NCBI GenBank assembly: GCA_029204225.1
Contig: CM055095.1
Span: 47,194,510-47,258,509 of the forward strand
Source of the DNA: Diphasiastrum complanatum
Lineage: Eukaryota > Streptophyta > Lycopodiopsida > Lycopodiales > Lycopodiaceae
Length of the DNA stretch: 64,000 nucleotides
Direction of reading: 5' to 3'
This document shows positions 22,612 to 36,800 of this stretch, piece by piece (position 1 is the stretch's first letter; every line of letters starts with the position of its first letter). Both the position numbers and the translations under genes were made by a program. The notes under the pieces were generated by a model that worked only from the letters and a program-made list of their open reading frames with translations, was not told the origin of the DNA and ran no database searches.

Positions 22612-22784
22612 TCCTTTTGAGAACATACCAACCTTTGAAGGAGAAATGATTTCATTACATATTAATGACTGGTTGTCTATTGTTGATGAGAATTTTCGAC
22701 TACATTCTATCTCTGATCAAGGCAAAATTTCCATAGCAGTATCCTACTTTCGAGGAAAAGCCTATGATTGGTGGCAAGTAGTGT
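22612..22784 (+). pseudogene. Gypsy gag, first part (interrupted)
   Basis: FENIPTFEGEMISLHINDWL, then HSISDQGKISIAVSYFRGKA and YDWWQ match the retrotrans_gag core (FxG ... WLxxxExxF ... DxxKxxxAxxxLxGxAxxWW). At 22780-22784 the frame is cut by a Copia LTR. The remainder resumes in phase at 26061. Confidence 0.85.
22780..22784 (+). repeat. 5-bp target site duplication AGTGT, left copy
   Basis: AGTGT precedes the Copia LTR at 22785 and recurs at 26061-26065 directly after the 3' LTR. Removing one copy plus the element restores an uninterrupted gag reading frame (WWQVVLRHPKYEPKSW). Confidence 0.9.
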
Positions 22785-23086
22785 TGATAGAAATAAATGA
22801 CTATGGTAAAGTTAATCCATAGGTTATTTTGACCCAAAAGGTCAAGATTTGTGTAACCATGGGTATTTAGTTATTTAGGCCATGTTAAATTTGTCTTAAT
22901 TTGTGATGGACCTAATTTTGCTCATGTACTGACTCGTGGGTCCTTAGAGGTCTGATTTGGTTTAGGGGCCCTATCTTGACTTTTGGGGGTGTCCTACATT
23001 CAGTAAGTAGGTAGAGTACATATTGGCTTTATGTGTCACATTTTTCTCTTTTGGCTAAGCATTGCTCCTCATTGCTTGTGTTGCTG

Positions 23087-23173
<87 letters not shown>

Positions 23174-23260
23174 AGGAGGGCGTCCAGCCTCTTCTCTCTT
23201 GTGTCTTGTGGAGATTGATTGATAGCTAGATCTTGGTGCCTTGACTCTTGTTTTCCTACA
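22785..23260 (+). repeat. Copia 5' LTR (476 bp) carrying a CT microsatellite
   Basis: It runs from TGATAGAAAT to TTTTCCTACA. It shares about 380 bases with the 3' LTR (for example CATGTACTGACTCGTGGG and GGGGCCCTATCTTGAC). A CT run of 81 bases occupies 23091-23171. Its first 80 bases (ATAGGTTATTTTGACCC and on) also resemble the minus-strand LTR at 61485-62015. Confidence 0.9.
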
Positions 23261-23272
23261 TGGTATCAGAGG
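23261..23272 (+). other. primer-binding site, initiator-Met type
   Basis: TGGTATCAGAGG directly follows the LTR terminal TACA. It differs by one base from the canonical initiator-Met complement. Confidence 0.85.
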
Positions 23273-23504
23273 TACCGGATCTACAACAAACTTGTATGTT
23301 GGCGCCCTATCAAAAGAGGAGCTACTCTACTTTTTGTTCTAAAATTTCAGCATCTTGCTGATTTTTCCAAGTGGAGTTTGGATCAGCTTCTTTGTCTCTT
23401 TTCAGAAGGGCGCTCATCATGGATTTTTGAAGAGCAATTTTTGGCACCCAAAAATCAGCATCTCAAATCTGATTTTTTGCAGCTAGTAAAAGAATTCATT
23501 AGAT

Positions 23505-25641
23505 GTGGCCCCAACTCATATCTTGAAGGGGGATAGCCCACGTAGTGTGAATGTTGAAGTTTTTCCAGATTTGGTACCATCCTCTATTTCAGGAGATAAG
23601 GGGCAGCAATCAACCAATTTTGAACTACCCAACACCTCATCAAGTTTAGAGCCTAATGTTCATCAAGAACCACCCATTGTTGCTCAAAATCAGCTTGTAG
23701 GAACTGTTGGACAGCAAGGACTAGTTTTGGAAGATCTTGGACAGCCAAGTGTAGTGTCGGAAGATCTTGGACAACAAATTGCAAGAAGAGACATGGTTGT
23801 TGGACAACCTAAAACAGTCCCACGGTGTCTGTTGTCGACTTTGGGGGACATCAAAGTAAGTTCATTTTATCATGGAAAGACACACGTGCCTCTACAAAAT
23901 CAGTGGACTATACTGATTTTTCAGATTTTGCTCTTACATCTCATGAAGATGTTGCAGAAGAACTTGTTTTTTATGAGCAAGCCATGGGAGTAAAATGTTG
24001 GGAGGATGCGATGCAAGATGAGTATGGCTCACTCATGAAGAACCGGATTTGGGTTCTTGTTGATCTTCCTCATGGGAAGAAGGCAATTGGTTCTAAATGG
24101 GTATACAAAATCAAGTATAAGGCAAATCGTACCATTGAAAGGTACAAGGCAAGGCTTGTTGCCACAGGCTATGCTCAGCAAAAGGGGATTGATTATGAGG
24201 AGACTTTTTCTCCTACTTCTTGGATGACTACCGTGAGGGTAGTAACCTCTTTGGCTGCCCATTTTGGTTGGCATTTGCGGCAACTTGACATAAAGACATT
24301 ATTCCTCAATGGTGATCTCAATGAGGAAGTGTACCTTCAACAACCTGCTCTGATCTCTGTGGGCATGTAAGCGTCGTCGTAGTAGTCATCATCCTCGGGT
24401 ACTGAAACACGTAATCTCCGTCTGAAGGGTGAAAAATTCGCTCACAGATCGAAAGAAAACAAAAAAGACAAACTTTATCTTCTTGGCCTAAATTTTGGTG
24501 AGAAGGCCAAGAAAATAAAGTTTGTCTTCTCAAGAAGGCACTTTATGGACTAAAGCAAGCCCCAAGGATCTGGTATCAAAAGATACATGCCTACTTTTGT
24601 GATCATGAGTTTACTAATAGTCCTAGCGAATCTACTCTTTATGTCAAGCATACTTCAGATTATATCATCATTATTTTGCTTCATGTTGATGATATTATTA
24701 ATACGGGAAGTAATAAGCAGCAGATTGATGTCGTAATATTTGATCTGGGTATGGTTTTTGAAACCTCAGATTTAGGCCTATTGCACTTTTATCTTGGTCT
24801 TGAATTTGTACAAGGAGGAGTTGAAATTTTCATCTCTCAAGAACACTACATTGGGCAGATTTTGAAGTAGTTCAAGATGGAAGATTGCAAGTCGGTTGCT
24901 ACACCTATGAAGATAGGCTTGAAATTAAGTAGTCAAAGTGATGGGGAACCATTTGATACTACTTTTTATTGTCAAGCTATTGGCTGTTTCATTTACCTAT
25001 GTAATTTAAGATCAGACATTTCTTATAGTGTCTCACTCATGAGTCAATTCATGCATGCCCCGATGACATCACATTGGAAAGCGTTGAAGGGGATCTTTTG
25101 ATATCTTCAAGGAACAAGAAGTCATGGATTGGTTTTTCCTGCGTGTGATGATGCATGTTTGGTTGGTTTTAGTGACTCGAATTGGGGTGGAGATCAAGAC
25201 ACTAGACACTCTACAAGTGGACATTGCTTTTTTTATGGAAATTCTGCAATTTCTTGGTGAAGTAAAAGGCAGCCCACTGTTGCTACTTCTTCTAGTGAGG
25301 CAGAATATAGAGCGATATTTTCAGCCACAACGAAGTGTTTATGGCTGAGAAGACTACTTGTTGACATTAAGTTTGGCGAGCCCTCAACCACTCTTATCCT
25401 ACGTGATAGTCAAAGTGTTATTGCCATTGCACAAAATCCTGTTTTTCATGCGAGGACGAAGCACATCGAGATCCATTGTCACTTTGTTCGGGAGAGACTT
25501 CATGATCGAGACATTTTACTTTAGTATTGTCCTACAGAGGATAATATTGCGGACCTCTTCACTAAGGCATTGCCTAGAGAGAAATTTGAAGCTTTATGCA
25601 AAGCTTTAAATTTAAAACCACGTGGTGGCTTTGTTACATAG
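23505..25641 (+). pseudogene. Copia reverse transcriptase + RNase H, broken
   Basis: A spacer (23505-23820) is followed by the RT opening WEDAMQDEYGSLMKN, then VDLPHGKKAIGSKWVYKIKY, RYKARLVATGYAQQKGIDYE, LDIKTLFLNGDLNEEVYLQQ (24370 end). A foreign, partly palindromic insert lies at about 24340-24504. RT then resumes with KVCLLKKALYGLKQAPRIWY, LLHVDDIINTGSN (HVDD in place of YVDD), SDLGLLHFYLGLEF, and RNase H follows with STSGHCFFYG, SSSEAEYRAIF, DSQSVIAIAQNP, RTKHIEIHCHFVRE and IADLFTKALP. Several frameshifts and stops are present. Confidence 0.88.
24466..24527. repeat. inverted repeat inside Copia RT
   Basis: Arms 24466-24488 and 24505-24527 are reverse complements with one mismatch and a 16-base spacer. 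The right arm is native RT sequence; the left arm belongs to an inserted stretch starting near 24340 that is not Copia in its own orientation. Confidence 0.85.
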
Positions 25642-25888
25642 TGAAGATTTTTTTTTTTTTTTTGCATTGTCATTTAGGCCATGTTAAGTTTGTCTTAATT
25701 TGTGATGGACCCAATTTTGGTCATGTACTGACTCGTGGGTCCTTAGAGGTCTAATTTGGTATAGGGGCCCTATTTTGACTTTTAGGGGTGCCCTACATTC
25801 AGTAAGTAGGTAGAGTACATATTGGTTTATTGTGTCACATTTTTTAGTTTTGGCTAAGCATTGCTCTTCATTACTTGTGTTGTTGTTT

Positions 25889-25974
<86 letters not shown>

Positions 25975-26060
25975 AGAAGGGCGCCCAGTCTCTTCTCTCT
26001 TGTATCTTGTGGAGATGGATTGCTAGCTAGATCTTTGTGCTTGACTCTTGTTTTCCTACA
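25642..26060 (+). repeat. Copia 3' LTR (419 bp), 5' end replaced by poly-T
   Basis: Homology to the 5' LTR runs from CATTTAGGCCATGTTA (about 25671) to TTTTCCTACA. The first 90 or so bases of the 5' LTR are missing and a T run (25648-25663) stands instead. The CT run (25893-25972) is nearly the same length as its partner. Confidence 0.85.
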
Positions 26061-26065
26061 AGTGT

Positions 26066-26223
26066 TACGTCATCCAAAGTATGAACCCAAGTCATGGGAT
26101 GATTTCAAAGAGTTTTGTGCAGAAATATTCATAGATTATTATATGGACTTTTGGTATATGCTGGAACAAACTAGTTCAGTGAAGGCATATAATGCGAGGT
26201 TCCGTTTGATAGTATCTAATTAA
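26066..26223 (+). pseudogene. Gypsy gag, second part
   Basis: VLRHPKYEPKSWDDFKEFCA, then EIFIDYYMDFWYMLEQTSSV and KAYNARFRLIVSN continue the retrotrans_gag core cut at 22784. A stop follows at 26221. Confidence 0.85.
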
Positions 26224-27530
26224 GTGGCTTAATGAAGAGCTATCCATCCAACACTATCTACGTGGTCTTCAAGATCACATTCGTCAACATTTGGATAAAG
26301 TATTTCAAGTAAATCCAACTTTGGCAGATGTATGCAAAAGGCGTTAATTCAAGATCTAAGGTTAAGACAACAAAAGATGCAATTATAGATCAAGTTGGAG
26401 TCTCAACATGAAGAAATTCCTACACCAGTGTGTTCAACTCTTCATCAGCAAAACTCTCAAGAACTGTCAATATGCCAATTCCAAGCTCACCAAAGTGTTG
26501 GTTTGAACAAAGGTATTTTAGAGAAAAATTCTTGAACTGATGAAGGATCGAAAGGGATCAAAGAATTGCATCATGTGACTCTTAATCATCCAACCGAGTC
26601 TCAATATCAACAATAGGTGGCTCATGACATATCCTTTGAGATTACTAATCCAAGAGTTTTTGGGCTTAATACTACGACTGACTATCCTTATATATATAAC
26701 AAATTTATCTTTGGGGATTGAACTGAAGATAATCACTGCTTACAGCATTGTGTATATGACAAATTTATCTTTGGGGATCGAACTGAAGATAATCACTGCT
26801 TACAACAAAATGAATATGAGTTGTTTAGATTCCAAAATAATAATGCTCTTTTTGAATAGAATGATGAGTTGGAAATGACTAGAATGTGGCCAAATCTGGA
26901 CAATGAATCAATTAATTTGGAGCATTACTATTTCGATTTATCAAGAACTGTATCCATCACTTCACTCACAAAGGAAATCAATGGACCTATGGCCATCCAT
27001 CTTCAGCAAGATAATGCTACCAATATTGCTCAAATTGATTTGACAAGACGAAACTGCAGTGCTCAATCAGATAACTTGGATGAAATCATTGCTTTAATCA
27101 ACGCTTTGGAGTTACAAAAGAATATTTGTGATCCTCATCAAGGAGCATTGCATAAGGCAATAAAACCAGATGTAGGGACAAGAAAATATGTATCTGGAAT
27201 TGGATAGCCTATCCAATCAAGGGAGATATTGAGGAAGAAGACTATCGACTGTCGTGTTGCTTGGAACCTGTCAACCCATGCAGAACTATGCAACTTGAGG
27301 CTTTCTTATGTTTCATCAATCTCTTCTTCAGTGATCTTATCAAATATATGGGATCAGTTTGTAGATTAAAGGTTTTCCAAAGAAATTCCGCTGCAACCTT
27401 GTTCTACAACAACAAGCTAAAAGCTGAACCTGAGGCAGTGAAATCTAACGAACAAAAGATGGCCATTTATGAGAATAATACGTGGAAAGATGTTCCGCCA
27501 AAAGAGCTATGATCATGCTCTAGAATCAAG
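26224..27530 (+). pseudogene. degraded Gypsy gag tail
   Basis: A glutamine/asparagine-rich, stop-ridden frame continues from the gag core (RLRQQKMQL, SQHEEIPTPVCSTLHQQN). A 60-base in-frame tandem duplication lies at about 26691-26810, repeating NKFIFGD.TEDNHCLQ. A 112-codon open stretch (26869-27207) has no recognised domain. No protease, RT or integrase follows before the 36-bp repeat at 27683. Confidence 0.55.
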
Positions 27531-27682
27531 CCCCTATCCTTTGAATGATCTCCATTCATTAATAATGGAACCTTACTTTGCCTAATTTGGTGAAGGTTTG
27601 CTACATTTGTCTAGTTTTTTGATTTTTGGTTTATTTTTTTGATTTCTTGCATTTCTATTATAATTTGATGTTAATGAATAAA

Positions 27683-27718
27683 ATTAGATGTTTGAATGCT
27701 AAGATTGGCACATGACAA
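27683..27718 (+). repeat. 36-bp direct repeat, copy 2 (putative 3' LTR end)
   Basis: Perfect match to 21561-21596. It marks the far end of the pol-less Gypsy element that hosts the nested Copia element. Confidence 0.55.
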
Positions 27719-28850
27719 CATCTTAGCATTTGGGCTGTTACGTTAGAGTCTATACATTAGATTATTGTTACTTATTTGGTGCAGTATTCTATGATGTAAT
27801 GGAGGAACACGTGTACGAGGATATGAGTTTGAGAGTGCACAAAGGAGTGTAATAGCACTATTCTAAGAAAAGAGTCAAAGCTTGGGTCTTTTATTCAGAC
27901 TTTGTTACATACCAGTGCCATGTATTAGCATGGCAATATGGAGAACATTTTATCAGTTTTTAGGTACTTCACTCTCAAGTTTGGTCCTTTTTTACTACTT
28001 TGAAATTTGTATAATCAATGATTCTTTGTCAAAATACATTTTGCATTATCTAGTCCATGAAGCAAATTTAAAACATGCTCATAAATCTCTTCATATTTAA
28101 TGGTCATAAATCAGTAGAGCTCCCAACCTAATAGCATTCCTCTAGCAAAATCCTTTAATGGGAAATGTGATTCCCATCATTACTCATTAGAAGGGTTTGT
28201 CCAAGTCCTTATAGTAGCCATCTTAGAATGCTGAAATAGTTCATTTCTTGAAATTGAATAATCGTTTAAGGAAATTCATTCAAAGTAAATATTGATGAAT
28301 GGGCAACACTAATTACTCAACTACTGACTTTATTTTCATTAATTTATTCAAACCACGTTTATGCCCTTTCAATTAGCTAGTGAATCAACTACAACAAAGT
28401 CCTTTTGTCTGCTTCATCCAACTACTTAGTTGTTCATGGTCGTCAGTTATGAATCGATTGTCATGGCTCCTTTATCTTCTTACAATTATTTATCCTAACC
28501 TAGAAGTTTTTTTCTCTCTACATATATGCATAGATGCACCACATTCCAGAATGTTTCCAAATTTTAGGTTGTTTATTCAAAGCAAAACATTTTCTTTTCT
28601 CGGTTTTCTTTGTAGAAAAATTTAGGTGTCTTAGGGAAGAGAAAAAAAAAAGAGTGAAGAACGTTAAAAAAAAAATAGTGATAGGTATTAGGTGTTGGAG
28701 ATATCGATTATACACATAGTTGCATCGGAATTAAGTTTGCTTTGCTACATTTTTTAATCACGCAAAGCATTGAATAACATTGAACCCTTGTATATCTACG
28801 CTCTATGGTTATGACCAATATCCATGCACCTGGAAGACATTTTGACAACT
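27719..28850. other. no recognisable gene
   Basis: AT-rich sequence with short stop-bounded frames only. Nothing assignable was seen on either strand. Confidence 0.5.
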
Positions 28851-28859
28851 CTTTTAAGT

Positions 28860-29800
28860 CATGTTGGGAATTCTTCTACTAAGTCATACCTTGTTGCACG
28901 TCATGTAAGGTCTTATGTTCTTTAACACATACGGAACGAGCAATTACTAAAGCGATCTTAATCAAATTCCAAAATGACAAAACTTGGTCTTGATAAGATT
29001 TGATTTCTTCTCTTGGTAGCACTCCTTCCTCGACACTCTAGATTTTTTACATGCAAGATTTGGCCTTGATATCATTGAGAAGGCATGACAAGGAGTCACT
29101 AACTTGACATAGATGTGCTACGCACAATAGAGTTTCCTACATTTTGAAACTTACCATTGCTCCTAGCTTACGTGTCTTCTATTAGGGTTCCACTTCTTGT
29201 AAAATTTTTATAATCTGGAATGCTATGCTTCTAGAACGTCGTTTGACACAACTTAGTATATATGTTATCAGCTTGTATGGCCTTGGCTATGAGGTAGTGG
29301 AGGCCCATTGTCAAAGTGGTCAATGTTGGAATATCTTGGGCGCTACATGTCAAAATGACCCTGTTAATCAAATTGTCTTCTTTTTCATTTTGTAGAAAGT
29401 AGCATGATACAAAATTTTCATCACCAATGACTTCAGAGTTTGCTTGATAGACTTTAAACTAGACAATAAATTTCCAAGATGTAGTTGTAATTGTCTAAGA
29501 ATATGGCTTCAAGTCTCACTCCTCTTGGCACATCCCAATGAAAAGGCCACTAAATCCATTGGGAATTGAGGTTGATATGGGATTGCAATGTTGGCTAAAT
29601 AAATAGAATTTTGCTAACTACATTTTAACAAGAGTTGACATTCTCACCAACAATAATTTTTGAAGTTCCTACCACATTCAAGCTTGGAATAGAATGTAAT
29701 TAACAAGTTTAAACACTTTGCGAGTAAAGCAATTGTGAGTTTCACAAGTGGCTTGGTGATCATGGGGGCAATTTGAAAACTCTAATAAAAATAAATCCTA
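28860..29800 (-). pseudogene. decayed coding-like region, family unknown
   Basis: One minus-strand frame keeps protein-like composition over several hundred bases despite about ten stops: YQPQFPMDLVAFSLGCAKR, then LRQLQLHLGNLLSSLKSI, MKILYHATFYKMKKKT, PYKLITYILSCVKRRSRSIA. A second frame also looks protein-like near 29180-29310 (TMGLHYLIAKAIQADNIYTK). I cannot name a family. Its position beside the palindromic repeat field suggests a transposase relic. Confidence 0.25.
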
Positions 29801-29859
29801 CACCTAGATAGGTACATGGCTTATTCTAGTACAGCTAACGATCACTCAAACAAAACATG

Positions 29860-30400
29860 GAGTAAAGGACGGCCAAAAATTGCCCTTTCTTTTGCATAAA
29901 GGGCTTCTTTTGAAGTCCACCCTTCATGTAAAAAAAAATGCCCTTGTGCAGCATAAAGGCCGACGAAAAATGTCACCCTTTGTACGACATAAAGGGCAAC
30001 AAAATAAAGAACCACCCCTTATATAGAATAAAGGACGACCAATAAATATGCCACCTGTGGAAGAAAAAACAGCAAAAAAATTTGCCTTTTGTACAAAGAA
30101 AGGGTGGACCAAAAATATCAATTCATGTGAAAGAAGCGGCAGCCTAACAAACTGCCCTTTTTGGTCAAAAGGAAGTGAAAGAAAGTGCAATTTTGTGTTT
30201 GTTTATAACATAAAGGGTGTAAAAATAACACCCCTAGGCTACATAAAGAGCATAAAAAAATTGCTCTTTATTTTTCACAAATGACTTTGTTTTTGTCATC
30301 CTTAATGCGACATATAGGGTGGCCTAACTGACCCCCTTTAGAAACAACGACATAAAGAAAGGACGTCCTTTATGATGCGCAAAGGCCACAATATTGATTG
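29860..30400. repeat. field of short palindromic repeats, AAAGGGC type
   Basis: About ten copies of a unit built as TAAAGGGC(G)AC...AAAAATTGCCCTTT in both orientations (for example 29868-29893, 29957-30010, 30088-30115, 30140-30170). Such arrays are typical of subterminal regions of CACTA/En-Spm transposons, where the transposase binds. No matching termini were found. Confidence 0.5.
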
Positions 30401-30721
30401 ATTCTTCAAAGAGTGTTTCTTTGTTTTATCTACTATTACATGACATTGATTTATGGAATCAATCGCCACATACGTGACATTTTTTATATACAAAGTAGAC
30501 AAAGAAAAAAGCTACAACATTTGTGCATCACACACTATCCATATGTTAATTCAAGGTACAACCATTTGCTTTTGACTTTTAAGGAAAAAATTTGCATACA
30601 TATAACCCATTACTTACAAGACATAATAATGTTGCATGATAGACATACATTGAATATTATACCATACATTGAAACATCCAAATGAAGAGCACGTACTTAA
30701 AACCTATGAGTTAATTATATA

Positions 30722-31230
30722 CACTAGGCCAAAATGGGATAGAAATGATGGCCAAAAACTATCATTCAAACTATTCTAAATGAAGGCATTTAGTTTGTCA
30801 TTTAATCCAAGTCATTAAAACCTGGTTGAAATGATGACCAAAAATCGTCATTTAAACCACCTTCAATGGCAACCATAAAGACTTGTCATTTGAATTGGTT
30901 TGTTTGACAGCCATAAAAGTCATCATTTAAATCATTCAATAATGACCATAAAATACCATCATCTAAACTCGTTTAAGGGACAAGAAAAAAATTCATCATT
31001 CATACTAGCTTAAATGATGACCATGAAATTTATCATTCAAATCATCTTGAATGATGACCAAAAGATCATCATTTATACTAGCTTAAACGGTGACCAAAAA
31101 AATGTGTCATGAAAATTGTTTTGAATAATGGCCATAAAAAAATCATATGTCAATTGAAGTGGTTTAAATGATGGCCATGAAATTCATCATTGAAACTGCC
31201 TTCAACAATGACCATAAAAAAACACGACGA
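30722..31230. repeat. field of short palindromic repeats, AAATGATGACC type, beginning CACTA
   Basis: About twelve copies of AAATGATGACCAWAAA with inverted partners (TCATCATTTAAA) fill the segment. It begins CACTAGGCCAAAATGGG at 30722, compatible with a CACTA terminal sequence. The repeat word differs from the neighbouring field, so two elements, or two ends of different families, may be present. Confidence 0.5.
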
Positions 31231-31239
31231 TAAAAGTCC

Positions 31240-33888
<2,649 letters not shown>

Positions 33889-34563
33889 TGTTGGCAAATC
33901 TAGCCATGTAGAATATTGTACATTTTCTCTATATTTTTTGTTTGACACTTGTATGGCCAAAGTGCCACATGGCAATCTACACCTAATGTAGGTTAGCATG
34001 AGTCAAGAGGAGTGGTTGTGTCCATTTGGTAGTGATTCCTACTTTGTAGGATCTAGACCTTGATTTATGATGAGATTTCTACCAACCATGCACCTACCAG
34101 GCATGACTCTAGGATCTAGGCTAGAGTTTCATTTTAGGGTAAGAAAGTTGAGTCTACTTCCTTATTACATGCTGAATTTCACCTAACTTTCGCAAAGGAA
34201 GTGAGTTTTACTGTGTATTCCCTCTCTTCATAGTGAGAAGATAGAATATTTTTGGAAGACATTGGCAACTCGAGTTTCTACTCTCATGTACATTGGTTTT
34301 TGATGATCCAAATGAAGCCAACACTTTGAACACTTCAAACTCAGCTTGCAGGCTGTACTACAGCCTGTAGTACACACATGCCAACTCGGATTTGTGTCTA
34401 TGATCTGTATTTTCATTATCAATGCTTGTTGTTTGTAAACCTGCCAATCTAGATCAAGTTTTTGGTAACTAGTTTTCTGATAGATTGGTAATCAAGCACA
34501 TAATAACTCTTGTGGATCATTTAAGATCCATTTTTGGTCCCCAAAGTACTGTACTTTCACACA
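33889..34563 (+). repeat. Copia-type LTR, lone copy
   Basis: It runs from TGTTGGCAAATCTAGCC to GTACTTTCACA and matches the minus-strand LTR at 36189-36800 over nearly its whole length. The upstream phrase GTGAAAAATTGCC resembles the sequence preceding the related LTR at 37694, so it is more likely a 3' LTR of a deleted element than a clean solo LTR. Confidence 0.75.
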
Positions 34564-35884
34564 AACTTGAAACAATTAACACAATTTCCTATTGAATTGG
34601 TAATGGAAAAGGTTTCCCCTAATAAGATTCTCTCTAAAAGTTGAATAAATCAATGCTTGAAAAACCCATTGTGTTTTTGCGTAAAAATAAATTTATGATG
34701 ACCCAATTTTCGTGTATTGTGAAGATTTTGATGCACATAAAAAATACCAAAACTTTTTAAGATGAAGTTTTAGGACTATATATATGGATTCTATAAATGA
34801 TTTAAAGCAAAAAAAAAAAAAAAAAAGGGAACAATACTTAAATTAGATTGCAACTAATCTCCTAAAGCAACAAGCAACAATCACAAGCACAAGCAACAAG
34901 CAATGAAAGCAAGCAACCAATGAAAGCATGAGCAATGAAAGCATAAGCATAAACAATGAAAATGAAAAATGAAATGAAATGGAAATGGGTTGCTAAAATG
35001 CTAATAGATGTCGAAAGTGGATTTCAAATCGAGTGTTAACGATGAACTGTCCATATTTAATAGTGATGTTTTTATGTAAGTAGTGACGTTATTTAGTGTA
35101 TAGCAACAATTATCTGAAAAACAACGATGTTATTAGAGAGAGACAATAGGTGTAAATTATTGTAAGTGAGAAATTAGAATGACCATCAAGGAATTTGCTA
35201 GTTACTTGAATTTTGTAAGAAAGACAAAAACTTGTGTGCATCCAAAAAGCCTAAGGGTGTGAAGTTGAGAACATGCATTTGCAAGGAACCCAATTAGTGC
35301 CTCATCAGTCATTCTCGGCAAAATGATGCATCTAGTATTTTCAAAGTTCCTCATGAGTGTTTTGCAAGAGCTAAAAGAGTTTGATCTCTAGCCTATTTGG
35401 TACAAAGGCCTCATATATTTTAGTGTAAGTGATGCCAATATTCTGTAATGGCTCCATGGCAACAAGAGCAACAGTAATATTTCATATTTCATATAGGTGA
35501 ATATCATACACATCTTGTAAGCTCAGCAAGCCTCAAGATAACAATCAGATATACATGTCGTACATTGTTCATTGAAAGCTCACAAAATGAACTTCTAGAT
35601 GCAGTAACAAGTGTTGCTATAGCATCATCACTACCAGGACAAAATAATATATCTTGTATCCACAAGATTCATATCATTAAAAAAGGCCAAATGTGACGAA
35701 CAAAAATAAAAAGTGGACAAATGGAGAGTTAGAAACATAACAGCAACAATCAGTCGGAGCACGAGACAGAGAAAATATTCTAAATAAACCCAAAATTTCA
35801 AACACCCACAGCCATAAAAATACTTGATGAAAAAACAATGTTGAAATATTGAAATATTCACAATTCAAGGTCCACTTTGTAAAA
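34564..35884. other. unassigned sequence; target region of a Copia insertion
   Basis: No gene seen. At 34860-34980 runs of AAGCAACAAGCA/AATGAAAGCA form a loose tandem repeat. The block at 35734-35850 recurs at 44615-44735 on the far side of the Copia element at 35885-44601. Confidence 0.5.
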
Positions 35885-36120
35885 TGTCAATAATTAGATA
35901 AACACTATCAAGCATTCACCATAATCAATCACCATGAAGAGGAGGAAGAAGAACACATCATCACACACTATTACACTGAATAATGAAGAGTACAATAAAC
36001 CTTGAATATAGAGAGAGAAACTAGTAATTGACTATAGACTAGCCTACAACTACTTACAGCTGGTAACAACTGTCAGCAGTAAATCGTAAACAGTAACAAA
36101 TTTGTCATTGGTTTCTAACA
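35885..36120 (-). repeat. Copia 3' LTR (236 bp) with polypurine tract at 36121-36131
   Basis: On the minus strand TTGAGGGAGAG immediately precedes TGTTAGAAACC, the hallmark of a 3' LTR start. It is the partner of 44366-44601. Confidence 0.85.
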
Positions 36121-36188
36121 CTCTCCCTCAATGATAAAATTACATTCTTCTATTCCTAATAAAGTTCAAAACTTTTCAAATTTACATA

Positions 36189-36800
36189 TGTGAAAGTATA
36201 GTACTTTGGGGACCAAAAATGGATCCTTAATGATCCACAAGAGTTATTATGTGCTTGCTTACCAATCTATCATAAACTAGTTACCAAAAACTTGATCTAG
36301 ATTGGCAGTTTCACAAATAACAAGCAATGAATGGAAATACAGATCATAGACACAAATTCGATTTGGCACGTGTGTACTACAGGCCGTAGTACGGCTTGCA
36401 AGCTATTTTTGAAGTCTTCAAAGCATTGGTTTCATTTGGATCATCAAGAATCAATCTACATGAGAGTAGAAACTTGAGATTGCCAATGTGTTCCAAAAAT
36501 AATCTATCTTCTCACTATGGAGAGATAGAGTACATAGCAAAACTCACTTCCTTTGCTAAGTTAGGTGAATTTCCAACATATAATAAGGAAGTAGACTCAA
36601 CTTTCTTGCCCTAAAATGAAACCCTAGCCTAGATCCTAGAGTCATGCTTGGTAGGTGCATGGTTGGTAAAAATCTCATCACAAATCAAGGTCTAGATCCT
36701 ATAAAGTAGGAATCTCTACCGTACCACTCCTCTTGACTCGAGCTAACCTACATTAGGTGTAGATTGCCATGTGGCACTTTGGCCATACAAGTGTCACATC
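36189..36800 (-). repeat. truncated Copia LTR
   Basis: It matches 33940-34563 (plus) in reverse orientation and ends TACTTTCACA at 36189. It lacks the first 50 or so bases and abuts the end of another LTR at 36801. Confidence 0.75.

Larger units (their letters stand above)
22785..26060 (+). mobile_element. Copia element nested in Gypsy gag (3276 bp)
   Basis: Complete by structure: 5' LTR 22785-23260, primer site 23261-23272, internal region, 3' LTR 25642-26060, TSD AGTGT on both sides. The internal region lacks gag, protease and integrase and starts directly with the pre-RT spacer, so the element is an internal-deletion derivative. Confidence 0.9.

Noticed and set aside
29860-31230. CRISPR-like array
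   Set aside because: Repeats are degenerate, in both orientations and without regular spacers; the genome is eukaryotic.
35631-35868. Two overlapping minus-strand hydrophobic frames
   Set aside because: They overlap the duplicated block 35734-35850; the copy at 44615-44735 does not keep these frames open, so no selection is evident.
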